Shown here: in pieces, positions 33,822 to 45,700 of the stretch | Position numbering within the stretch: the first letter of the stretch is position 1 | Layout: each line of letters begins with the position of its first letter | From: Monilinia fructicola | Lineage: Eukaryota > Ascomycota > Leotiomycetes > Helotiales > Sclerotiniaceae | DNA length: 64,000 bases | Direction: 5' to 3' | Assembly: GCA_008692225.1 (NCBI GenBank) | Contig: VICG01000002.1 | Coordinates: forward strand, 3,298,501-3,362,500 | Position numbers and translations under genes: made by a program | Notes under the pieces: model-generated | What the model was told of the DNA's origin: nothing | What the model saw: only the letters and a program-made list of their open reading frames with translations | Databases searched by the model: none

Positions 33822-36800
33822 TGGTTTGTTGAATTTGTTGAATATGGGCTGTTTTTATAAAAATATATTCCTTTTTGTTGGGCTAAAAACCAAGGCTATC
33901 AGTATAGCCGAGGTTGGCCCCGAGTTAGATTTTTGGACAAGCGCTTCAATTCATTGTTCCTCGCACTACTCACAATTCTTCAATGCAATTGATTCTATGT
34001 TGGTGCATTGATGAGATCATCCTACTAATTTTTGCGGCACTGTCTTACCCCATGTTTTCTGCGAAGGCTCGCTGACTCCGTACAATTTGAGAAAGTCAGG
34101 TTACTCGCGAGGACGACCCCTGTTCGATGCTGCCATGACGTAGAGATACTCATGCCTTGAGTGAAGCTGGTATCAAGCACATTTTTTGATATTGTTCTAG
34201 ATGCAAGCGTTAATATTGTCATGGTGTCTTAAGTGGTATGTCTTGGTACTTGCCAGGTCGAAGATTTAAATGGGAACCTTATGCCCGATGAATAACGTGG
34301 CATGCCTAGCAGCCAACATTTTACTCTCCATATCTAGAACGCAGTCAACATCGGAAGATAGCAGTGGTAATCTCAATCTGCATTGAGATCTAGACCTCCA
34401 GCGCAATTCATCTTATGAGATTAGTCTTTCGCGTACTGAAGAGGCTGTTGCAGGTTGTTGGTTTTATATCGCCCTTGACTTTACTCATCCCCATCCTGCA
34501 AATGATAGGCCCCCTTTGTGTTGCAGGTAATTAGATAGTCCCTCGAATATTTCCCACTGTAAACCCTTCCCTCGAGACAACCTGGCGGAGTCGGCCTACG
34601 ATCAATTTCTGTGCACGATCTTCAAGACTCGTTTCATTCTGGGGGAGCCCATATTATTAAGGTTTGTGCCTATACCAGTCTGATGAATCTTTGATAGAAT
34701 ACAATCTTATCAAAGCAAATGGCAATATCTATTTCTCTGTATCTAATCTCAATGCAAGCGCATGTGTGCTCGTGAAAGACCATTCTCTTGCGCGCTCCGG
34801 ATATCGCATATGCTTTCATGGCCAGTGAAGTATTAAGTCGGCTTCTGCTCTCGTCTGTTATTTCCTATTCAAGAGTCCTTGAGCTTTGTTGATGTTTTAA
34901 GCATCTGGAGAGGCTCGAGACCCCCATAAATCATTGATATTAAAAACTTTCACACTCATCACCCCAAAAATTACCACAACCTTCTTACTTCAAAGAGGGT
35001 ATTCACTTTTTGTGATGACATCGGGAAGATCTAACAACAGCAACATTTCTTTTTTTTTTTTGGCTCAGAACAGCGTCTCCCAGAAGTCGCAACATTGCCT
35101 TTGAGTGCGAGTTGACGAGAGAAGCCCAGATTGATCCCCGCTGCTGGTGCTCGAGAAATAGATAGCAATAGGCGGATCATTCCGCCAATAGCCAGGTTGT
35201 ATCAGACACGATATTCGCAAGGTTGTTCTCCAACCTTTATCAGAGTGCGTTTGTGGAAGGTTCAAGAGAGACCAGCTAATCTACCAACTATCGTGATATG
35301 TTTCCTTTAGAATCAAGTCGTGCAACTATCTCAAGTGATGGAGGATATGTGTAACTAATGGCCTTTTTCTTAATGTGTCATCTCCCAGCGCAGAACGAAA
35401 GAATGGAAAGAAAGAAAGAAAGAAAGTAGCCTCTCAGCTTTTCGCAAAGCATAGATAAATAGCACCATTCAAAGATTCAAAACCCACAAGGTCACCCACT
35501 CCCACGACTTCTTCCCATCCTCGATACATCCCTCACGCACTCGAATCGAAGAGACCAGGAGATCTAGCAATTAGTCCCCTCGTCCCGCCCCCTGGGAGAG
35601 CATCGTCTCGATCATCAAAACAAACAAACAAACAGATAATGCAACCGTGGCATCAAAAGGGGCGTCACCACGACGGAGAATGCTATCACCCCAACATTCA
35701 ACATACGTGCCTGCCGATGATCAGCTCGCGCACGGCAGCACCGCCGCCTTGAGACGTGAACGAGCGAGTCCGCGACTGCCGCCTGCACGTCGGGGTGCGG
35801 GATGTTGTGACGACTGTGAAGGAGAGGAGCCGTTGACTTGGATACGCCAGGATGAGGGCCGAAGGTAAGGCGGGGGAAAGGGTGCATGCAAGCACTAGGT
35901 AATGCTCGTTCGGTTTTTGCAAATTGACTCGATGAGTTCATTCTCCTCTCCTCTCCTGTCCTGTCCTGTCCATGAACTCGGACCCGGACCCGGATCTTTT
36001 AAGTCCAGTCATGGATTGAAATATGGGATTTTGGATCATCGGAATGAAACGTGAAGGATAATTGCGTTAAAACCTAAGCTGTAATGCTATCTAGACACCG
36101 TTCCCCTCCCCCAACCTTCATCCTATATTCTGCAATCAAGATACCTTCCATGCAGAAAAAGAACCCTCATATACATTATTCAAAGGTTATATCCCGATCC
36201 TCCAGATGACATCCCCGTCCAATAATATATCCACTCTCTTCATGCCATCCATCCCACAGCAGCTCATCCCCATGCCGTGTCACCCCAAGGAACCCGCAAC
36301 CCGCAACCCGCAACTCGCAATCCACAATCCCGACCCCGACCCCGAACCCGCCCACCCAATATCCTCGCACAGCATACAGAGAAACAGGCAGGTGCAGACA
36401 ATGTGTTCGGGACGGCAGCCGACTGCCCTTCCCCTCCCTTCCCTTCCCCTCCCCTCCCCTCGCCTCCCCTCTCACCCTCGCCCCTTTCAAGAGATTGTAA
36501 AACAGTACCAGGCGCATAATGGCCCGGGTTTTCTACATGGAAATGTGCAGGAGTTGCTAACAGAAGGGAAAGAGGTGCATTGCATGCATAGACTGTTTGT
36601 TGTATGTATCGACATACATATACGAGGGAGGAGGTGGAATCCGAGATTGGGGGTTGTGAAATATGCATTTTTGGATTCCGGGATAAGATGACTATCCGCT
36701 ACGGTCAATGTGAAATCCTATGTTGAGGTGGGGAATGGTGCTGGAGGACACGGAAGTAAAGTAATTTAGGAGTGATATTGTATTATTAGATTGATGTAAT

Positions 36801-36879
36801 TGAGACAGGGAAGATGAGCATGCGTAACATTACGGGTACGCCAAAATCGGTATCTGACGGTGGTGATGGATCTCTTTTC
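33822..36879. other. Intergenic, no supported gene; simple-sequence tracts
   Basis: About 3 kb upstream of the tRNA gene and past the 3' end of the DUF3429 gene. Nothing coding is convincing: the open frames near 35.6-35.9 and 36.2-36.7 kb are in low-complexity GC- or pyrimidine-rich sequence and overlap on both strands. Notable tracts are a T run near 35047-35060, (GAAA)n near 35406-35426, and CCCGCAA/CCCCGA and CCCTTCC repeats at 36292-36480. Confidence 0.45.
36292..36480. repeat. C-rich low-complexity tract
   Basis: A succession of short imperfect repeats: (CGCAACC)n at about 36296-36320, (GACCCC)n at about 36330-36350, then a polypyrimidine run of CCCCTTCC/CCCCTCCC units at about 36428-36480. 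Strand asymmetry is extreme (pyrimidines on the plus strand). Confidence 0.75.
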
Positions 36880-38028
36880 CTAGTCGTTCTTCTTCTTCTT
36901 ATCTTTCTCGTCCCCTTTCTTCGCATCATCCTCGTCCTCGTCATTATCCTCATCTCCAGATTCATCTTCCGCCTTCTTCTCCTCAGCTAGCTTTGCCCTC
37001 CTCATCTTCTCTTCTTGCTCCAACGCAATCCACTGTCCGTCTCGATCCTCCTTGACATAATCAACCGAACTCTTCAACTGACTATCGTGGCTCACAATCT
37101 TTCCTCGACCAACCAAACTCGCCACGATCGACGCACCCACAATGAACGTCAACACAAACCTATACGTGCTGTACCAAGGCGGACACCACCCGCGAACTGT
37201 CGCTCGCGCATCTGTGAAGTACAGTAATGTGAACGCGGTGAATTGGGAGATCAGGGCGTATTCGATGGGCATGAAGATGGTCGACCATGCGACGGCTGGG
37301 GAAACAACCCCGATCATGTAACGACGATAGCTGTGATGACCACCATAGCCCGCATACTCGAGACCCCAGTGGATGGCGCCGAGGAAGGAGATGATCTATC
37401 GGAATATCAGTACGTCCGTCATTGCCGATGTGGGATCGGTAGATTGACTTACCACAGCGCCATAACCCACTTGAATCGGCGTGATATAATCCAATAATTG
37501 ATGGGCCGTCTCGGGGGAAAATAAGATGCCCTGCCCGGTAGCGTGCGCGTGATTGATATCGTACGCTAAGTATACCGTCGAGGCCGATGTGGCCGCAAAA
37601 GGCAAAACACCCGCCGCGCCGATTATCAAGGATTCCTTGGGTACTTCGCGGAGGGCAAAGGTTTCCTTGATAGTATTCAGATCGTCCCTCACAGATCCAT
37701 GGCCGTCATGATGTGGACGTTCCTCAAAGACGGGACGAACGGATGATGAGGACGACACCGATTCGGGATGTGGCTCGATGGTTTTTTGCTTGATGACTTC
37801 TTCTTCTTTGAAATTTATTTGGTCGGGTATGTATGGGGGTTCGGACTTGGTTGCGTAAAAGAGACGTGCGGCGGAGGAGGAGAGGACGGTTGAAGGTCGT
37901 TTGGAAATCGATGGACGGAGAGGAGAGATGTTTTTGAGAGCTGTGGAGCTTTGAGAGAAGCTTGCTCTGGAGGTGGGAAGCTTTGTGAAGCTCTTTAGAA
38001 GAGAGCGTGTAGCGGTTGTGCGAAGCAT
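36880..38028 (-). CDS. Mitochondrial inner-membrane DUF3429-family protein
   Basis: Two exons, 38028-37453 and 37395-36880, with a GTAAGT donor and a GATAG acceptor; the join reads GYGAV-IISFLGAIHWGLEYAG and gives 363 aa. The N-terminus is a basic, Ser/Arg-rich mitochondrial presequence (MLRTTATRSLLKSFTKLPTS). The middle holds several hydrophobic segments (LIIGAAGVLPFAATSASTVY; IIGFLG-type; VVSPAVAWSTIFMPIEYALI; FVLTFIVGASIVASLVG), the DUF3429 pattern including GAIHWGLE. The C-terminus is highly charged (DEDNDEDEDDAKKGDEKDKK), probably soluble. Family members are annotated as mitochondrial inner-membrane proteins; their biochemical role is unknown. Both splice sites and the length are normal for fungi. 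Confidence 0.88.
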
Positions 38029-39781
38029 GGCTTCTTGTTTTTTTTTTTTTTTTGCGAATGAGACTTTTTACCCCGCGATATTTACTTACAGTATATGTGA
38101 GATTATTGAGGGATTCAATGGATAGAGGGATGGAGATGGGAAGGGGAAGGGGGGTATCGTGAGGAGTGGTGCAATGTCAATCCTGATTGATTTGGGAGGG
38201 AGGAGGAGGAGGAGGGGTAATTGCAAGAGGTAGGTACAGTATGAAAGAGCAAGTAGGGAAGAAGGAATGGGAAAAAGAACAATTGGATTGTTTGAATATT
38301 TATTTGTACAAAGAGAAGTAAGTTTTCCAACTACTATTTACTACCTTGGCAAGTAGGAAGACAATGAAGGGGAAACAAACCGGGAAATATTGATGTAGGT
38401 AGCTCTGGAGACACTTTTATTTTTATTTTTTTGGACTGTGGAACAGGTTGCATATGTATGTAGCTAGGTAGGTAGGTCATGATAATATTATTTATATTGA
38501 TTGATATTGATTGATGGATGGATGGATGGATGGATGGATGGATGGATGGATAGATAGATGGATTGTTACAGTAACGTAACCCAACATAGTTTCGTAATAG
38601 TTTTTGTGAGATCCATGATCTTCATGTAAAGTTTCAAAGAGGGAAGAAGAATCAGAATCTGAGATACGTCATCGTTTATATCATCTATCTGCTTATACTA
38701 GTAGCTACTAGGCACTGCTCTGTATTGTATGTACGGAGTAGGTGTGTATGTATGTGCTAGGTGTGTAAGATTATTAATTAATTCTCTAGCGAACTCCACC
38801 CATCCTCCGTACACATTCATGGATATGATGCAGGACAGGACCCGACAGTAATTGCAGGACGGCAAAGAAGACCTTGGGAATGAATGCAAGCAAGCTGATT
38901 TTAGCGAACAATACTGTACTGTACATACTTACTTGTACGGACCTCGGGAGCACTAGGTAGTCAATTGCAAGAAAATACAGGCTTTTAGACATGTTGATTT
39001 CCTGCGCACCCATGGACAGAATCTAAATCGCTGGGCAGGATGTTCACAGGCTGGAAAGGATTGGTAGGTCCACGGGTAGATAGGTAGGGTTCAATACAGT
39101 AATAAGCAAGAAGAGGGGAAAGAATTCAGGTTTTAATTTATTTATTCTCATCAGTTTTATGTGGCTTGTCTGTAAGGACAGTATGAGGATGATGATTACG
39201 ATTATGATTATGATTATGATTATGATCACCTATGATACAAGACTGTATCTTTCTTTACCTGTACATCCTTTCAATTCTTCCTTGGATTTTCATAACCTTC
39301 ATTACTTCATCTGTGATTTATGATACAAATAACATAAAGACTACCTCGTACTTTTATCACCCCAATTACAAGTACACATACAAAATACTCACAAACGCGT
39401 GGGACATTGATCATTTTTACCTATGCCATAGTGTAAGTATCTACGTACCCCGCCGTCTTAAACGAATCATCCACGCTACCTCCGTCCCTCCCTCCCTCCC
39501 TCCCACTAGTTGGTGTACCACCACCATACCTATATTACCACCTCCACCATCACCACAACCACCTCTACCACGACCATCAAATTCACCACAACGAATCGTG
39601 ATCTGCCACGAACCAAAAGGAACGAACTGGTACCAAAAGTGATGGATTAAATCATCGCAAACCCTACGTTTCCTTTCCCACCATAGATTGTACAATTTCA
39701 CCGTCGCGGATGTCAACTGCCATTCTTCAAATAAATTAATCTAGAGCTTCCCGGCCCGGGTGACGGCAACAGGGACTCAAG
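38029..39781. other. Divergent intergenic region between DUF3429 gene and VPS13
   Basis: About 1.75 kb holding both promoters. It has a T run at 38040-38053, just upstream of the DUF3429 ATG, a (GGAT)n microsatellite at about 38512-38562, a GATTATGATTATGATTATG run at about 39198-39222, and (CCCT)n near 39483-39503. No gene is supported. Confidence 0.5.
38512..38562. repeat. (GGAT)n microsatellite
   Basis: About eleven tandem GATG tetranucleotides, decaying into GATA and GATG at the right end. Likely length-polymorphic; no function claimed. Confidence 0.9.
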
Positions 39782-42700
39782 ATGTTGGAAGGCTTGGTTG
39801 CCTCGTTGCTCAATCGATTTCTGGGTATGTACATACGGAACTTCGATCCTGGACAGCTGAAAGTGGGAATCTGGTCGGGAGATGTCAAGCTACGGGATTT
39901 GGAGCTGCGGCGTGAGGCGTTGGATCAATTAAAGCTACCTATCAACGTGGTGGAGGGTCATTTGGGTCAGCTTACATTGAAGATACCGTGGTCGAATCTG
40001 CGAGGTCAGCCTGTGCAAGTCGAAATCGAAGATATCTATGTGCTTGCGTCGCCAAAGGAAGATGCAGAGTGGGATGAAGAGGAAGAGGAGCGGAGGCGGC
40101 AGGCTGTCAAGATCGAGAAACTGGATAGTGCCGAGATGTTGAAGGATCGAAACCAAGAGGGCATGAGTTTGGAAGAGCAGCAGAAGAACCAGAGTTTTAC
40201 GGATAGCTTGGTTACCAAAATTATCGACAATCTCCAAATCACGGTCAAGAATATTCATGTACGATATGAAGACTCGATCTCCGCGCCTGGCCACCCATTT
40301 GCTCTCGGCTTGACATTGCAAGAATTCAGTGCGATTAGTACGGATGGTCACTGGAAACCGACATATATACAAAACTCTTCAGGGACGACGCACAAGCTTG
40401 CAACCTTGGGTGCTTTGGCTGTCTATTGGAATACGGATACAGATTTGTTGAGCACGGGGAGAGAAGCAGAGATTCCTGACTCGACAGAGGTAGCATCGCA
40501 TGATGTGATGCTGCAGAGGTTCAAAGAGATGATTGTGCGAGGTGAAGATGCAAAACAGGCCCATCACCAGTTCATTTTGAAGCCTGTGAGTGGCCAGATG
40601 AAGCTCGAGATCGATAAGAGTGGTAAGATAGAAGTACCACATATGAAGGCCGGCTTGCTGTTCGATGAGATTGGAGTAGTGTTGGACGACCATCAATACC
40701 GGGATGCGTTGATGATGGTTGACTTATTCCATTACTTCCTCCTGCATCAAGAATACAAGAAATTTCAACCGAAAGGCGTTCGGCCGAAGGAAGATCCACG
40801 GGCGTGGTTTAAGTTTGCTGGTAATGCTGTGCTAAGTAAGATTCATGAACGGAATCGTCGCTGGTCATGGGCCTACTTTAAGGAGAGACGAGATGATCGA
40901 ATTCGTTACATTGAGCTTTTCAAGAAAAAGAAAAAGCAAGTCGAACCTTTGTCGGTCGATGAAACGGAAGAATTAGACAACCTCGAGTGGAAGCTCGATT
41001 ATGAAGATATGCGCTTCTGGAGATCTTTAGCTAGGAATCAACTGAAGAAAGAGAATGTCGGGATTAAAAGGGCAACGCCGAAGCAAAAGCAAGGGTGGGT
41101 TGCATGGGCTTGGGGTTCGAAGCCACAAGAAGAGGAGGATGAGGAAACGAGTATGACTGAGGAGCAGCGAAAGGAGTTGTACGATGCTATTGATTGGGAC
41201 GAGAAGACAGCCATCGCGGAAAGCATTGATTTGCCGAAGGAGACAATCAAGATGCAGATCGAGGCTTCACTCAACACCGGTAGCTTTACCCTCAAGCGTG
41301 ATCCACATAACAATACGGTCGAGGTTCTGAGTCTTTACTTTGATGCTTTCAAAGCAAAATTCCTTCAGCGACCCGAGTCAATGCTAGCTGATGTAAGCCT
41401 TGGTGGCCTAAGAGTGAACGATGGTACCACTCCTGAAAGTCTATTCCCTCAAATTGTTCGGGTCAAAGATGCCCCCGAAACTCCCAAGGCCAAACTTTTG
41501 CTTAACGGTGATGAGGCGTCGGAGGATGCTCCTGATCCATTCTTCCAATTTCAAGTCGAGACAAATCCTTTGAACGATGCTGGTGATGTTGCAGTGACTG
41601 GAAAGCTCAAACCGCTTGAGGTCATTTGGAACCCTCATTTCCTTGTAGGTATAATCCAGTTCTTCAAGCCACCAGAACGACATATGGAATCTATTGGTGC
41701 TCTTATGGAATCTGCAGGAGCAACAGTTGAAGGACTCAGACAACAGACCCGGGCAGGTCTTGAATTTGCACTAGAGGAACACAAAACAATCAATGCCAAA
41801 TTAGACCTTCAAGCACCTCTTATCATTGTACCCGAAAATATAACGTCGAGAAAAACGACCTGTCTTATTCTCGATGCTGGTCATGTTAGCGTGAACAGTG
41901 AACTTGTGGATGAGCAAACAATGCGCGAAGTGCAATCGAAGCAGAAGACTGTCTATACCGATGCAGATTACAAGCGCCTGGAATCCCTCATGTACGATAG
42001 ATTTGTGGTCAAGCTTTCCAATACACAAGTTCTCATCGGGCCCTCCATTGAAGATACGAAAGCACAAGTCATGGCAAAGGATGATCCTCAGTCGATGCGC
42101 GTGGTTGAGAAGATCAATATTGATTTCATTGTTGAAACCTCAATCATACCAAAAGCGCCAAATTTGACAAAGGTACGAGTTTCGGGCCATCTTCCTGTAC
42201 TGCATGCATCTGCATCGGACAAGAAATATAAAAGCTTGATGAGCATTATCAATGCAGCTATTCCAAATGTATACGCAGAGGAGCTTCCGGCACAGACATT
42301 AGCAAAGAGTCGTCGGGCCTCGACTCTGTCAATACGAGCGCCTTCCTCGGCAAAACAACCAAGAGACCGGGCACAATCTACATCATTCAATTTCGCGAAA
42401 CAAGAGGCGATTATCCTTCAAGATGAGTCGTCTGACGATGACGATGACGAGGATGAGTTCCAGGACGCCCCTAGCGGCAAAGAGAGCGATAAATTAAAGT
42501 TGGAACAAAAGAACTTCGAGTTGAAGTTTGAAGTAGAGCGTCTTCAGGGCTCACTTTACAGGAGTGATCCAGAAGGGAGGAAGCCGGATCAACTTTTGGT
42601 AGAGGTGGTTGCTGAAAACTTTGGTGTTAATCTTGTTCTTCGCCCATACGACTTGATTGTGGAAACCTTCCTGCAATCCGTAGTGGTCGATGATTACGTT

Positions 42701-45700
42701 GATAATCCTCCTGCGGAATTCAAATCCATCGTTTCTTCTGGGGACATGGAATCAGAAGACGAAACTGCCCTCATCAATGTGAAAGTGGTCAAAGTCAACC
42801 CGAATTCACCGGAGTTCATGCCAAAATATGATGGAGTTGAGATTAATGTGGATATTTCTGTCTCGACAATCAACTTAGTGGTTACCCGAAAGACACTCTT
42901 GACGCTGCTTGATTTTATCTTGATTACATTTACAAACCAAGATGCTCCACAGAAATTACGGGAATCTAGCAAGGACACTGCCGACGATCTCTTGGCTGTA
43001 CCAAATGAGTCGCCGTTTGAAGAAGAGGAAGAGATACTTCCTCCACCCAAGAAGACGGAATTGTCTGTTCGTGTCAAGGTTGACTTGAAGAGTATACGCT
43101 TGATACTCAACAACGACGGCATCCGATTAGCTACACTTTCATTCAACCATGCAGATGTAGGTATCTTTATATTGGGAAATACCATGCGAATTGGTGCAAG
43201 GCTGGGCGATTTATCTTTACTAGACGATGTCAACCTAGGAGCCTCCAGCGACTCGAATCTTCGAAAGTTGATTGCTATCGAGGGTGATGACTTGGCCGAT
43301 TTCAGGTACGAGACTTTTGATGCTGGAGGTAGCTCATACCCAGGGTATGATTCCTCCATCTATCTGCGCGCAGGATCTATCAAAGTCAATTTCCTTGAGG
43401 AGCCTTATCGTAAGATTATTGAGTTTTTGGTCAAGTTTGGCAAAATGCAAGCTCTCTTCAATGCTGCTAGACAAGCTGCCGCGAACCAAGCTTCTCAACT
43501 TCAGCAAAGTACGAGCCGTATCAAATTTGATGTCAACATCAAGACACCGATAGTTGTTTTCCCTCGTGTCATGAATGCTGGCAGTGGTAAAAGGGACTTG
43601 TTGACTGCTTATCTTGGAGAAATCTATGCGGAGAATAAATTTGTCCCTCTGGACGATTCAAAAGATGCGACTATCGCGATGAAGCTCACCGCTGGTATCA
43701 GAAACATTAGATTGACGTCTGATTTCAACTTCCCCGATGAGAAGACGGAAGAGCTTGAGCTCATTGACAAGGTTGATCTAGGTTTCTTAGTTACCTATGC
43801 TGAGCACACCTCTGGAGCACTTCGTCCTGACTTGGAGATCGAAGGTCACATGTCTGACTTCAATTTGCGCATTACGCAAATGCAGCTAAGGTTCCTCCTT
43901 GAACTGGCCAAGTCGGTACCGGGTGCTTTCATGGTGGACTCAGATGGCAGTCAACAAGAAGCTGTCGAGGAAGCTCCCAGTGCAGTGACCAAAAAGACCA
44001 AGTCCATAACACCAAGACAATCGGATGACAACAACAACCATGAGCTGGTCGATCTCGGCCCAGAACTAGGCTCCAACTCACAAAGCTGGACTAAACTTGA
44101 TTTGGCTTTCCATGTAAATACGATCGGTTTGGAGCTAATTATAGCAAAGGAGAACGAGCCTGTTGGCGACCTTGAAGCTGCAAGCTTGTCAAAGTTCTCC
44201 ATGGATGATACGAAGGTCAAGCTCCGAATGATGACAGATGGATCCTTGGAATCGGAATTCTTGATTCACGCTTTTACAATCCAGGATAGTAGGAAAAGAG
44301 AGACAAACAAGTTCCGAAAGATTATGACATCTTCAAATAAAGATGTGCAACAGTTCATGGCTAGTGTTACGATTTCTGGAGGAGAAGAACGCAACCTGAT
44401 TGCCATCTTGTCGATAGATAGTCCAAAGGTTATCTTCGCTCTGGATTATATTTTCGCTCTCCAGGCATTCATAACGGAGAGCCTGGAAGTTGAAGAGCCA
44501 ATGTTTTCAGATGAGGAAGACGAGGTTATCGAGTCTGAGAACGCTTCTGATGCAGATTCTATGCAGGTAGTTAGGCCTAAGACGGTAGCTAGCCAAGCAA
44601 GATCTTCGAGCAAAACACCTAGTCAATCGTCCTCTTCATCTGATCAATCTTCCATGACAATAGCATTCAGAGTTAATGTCGTAGACGCACAAATTATATT
44701 GATCGCCAACCCACTCAGTACAAGCTCAGAAGCGATCGTACTAGGAACAAAACAAATACTCATGTCGCAACAGCATGCTCTCACTCTACAGGTATCTGAG
44801 ATGGGCATGTTCTTGTGCCGAATGGACAGATTTGAGGATACTCGTCTGAGGATTCTTGATGACTTTTCGCTGCAGATGTCACTGGATAGTTCGAAGCCGA
44901 ACGCCCAGAGCATTTATCTTGATGTTGAGCCGCTTGTTCTTCGACTATCACTGCGTGATATTCTCCTAGCAATTCAAATTGTCCAACGAGCTTCTGAGCT
45001 TTCCGGTAATGATACCGAATCTGGAGACAACAAACCGGCTGCGTCTGAAGTCAAAGCTAAACAGCTGCATGGTTCATCAAGCCTTAAACAACGGACAGCT
45101 AGTGGCAAAGGGGCCTCGACATTGAGGAGGGCCAATCCTGGCACTATCGTGCCATCCCAAAAAGCTCTGGCTCCCCAACCCAGTAGCACGCAACAAGTTC
45201 ACAAGAAGCATGAGGAATTGACTGCAACCTTGGCCGGGATGAGACTCATTCTCATTGGCGACCTGCATGAATTGCCTATTCTTGATCTTAGTGTCAAAAA
45301 ATTCACGGCTTCTGCTGCGGATTGGACAGGCAATTTACGAGCTGATACCGCCATTAACATGTTTATCAATGTTTACAATTTCTCAAAGTCAGCATGGGAG
45401 CCTCTCATTGAGCCTTGGGAACTTGGCTTACTGGTATCCAAGGAAACGAATCCAGATTGTATGTCCGTTGATCTGATTTCGAAGAAGATGCTTGAGATCA
45501 CGGTCACATCTGCTACCATTGCATTGGCATCAAAATCTGCGCAGTTCCTCACCCAATCTGATGATGTACTTTCCAAACCACGAGGAGCCGATGCTCCATA
45601 TCGCATACGAAATTATACTGGTTTCGACATTAACGTGTGGGCAGATGTTCCTGATGCTGATAATACCATGGCTGCTACACTAGAAGATGGCGAGGAAGCA

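Noticed and set aside
35615..35941. Arg/Pro-rich open frames near 35.6-35.9 kb on both strands
   Set aside because: GC-rich low-complexity DNA opens several frames at once; no motif, no splice sites, and the frames overlap each other on both strands.
36206..36691. 161-codon plus-strand and 134-codon minus-strand frames
   Set aside because: They are created by the C-rich tandem tract and have the composition of translated simple repeat.
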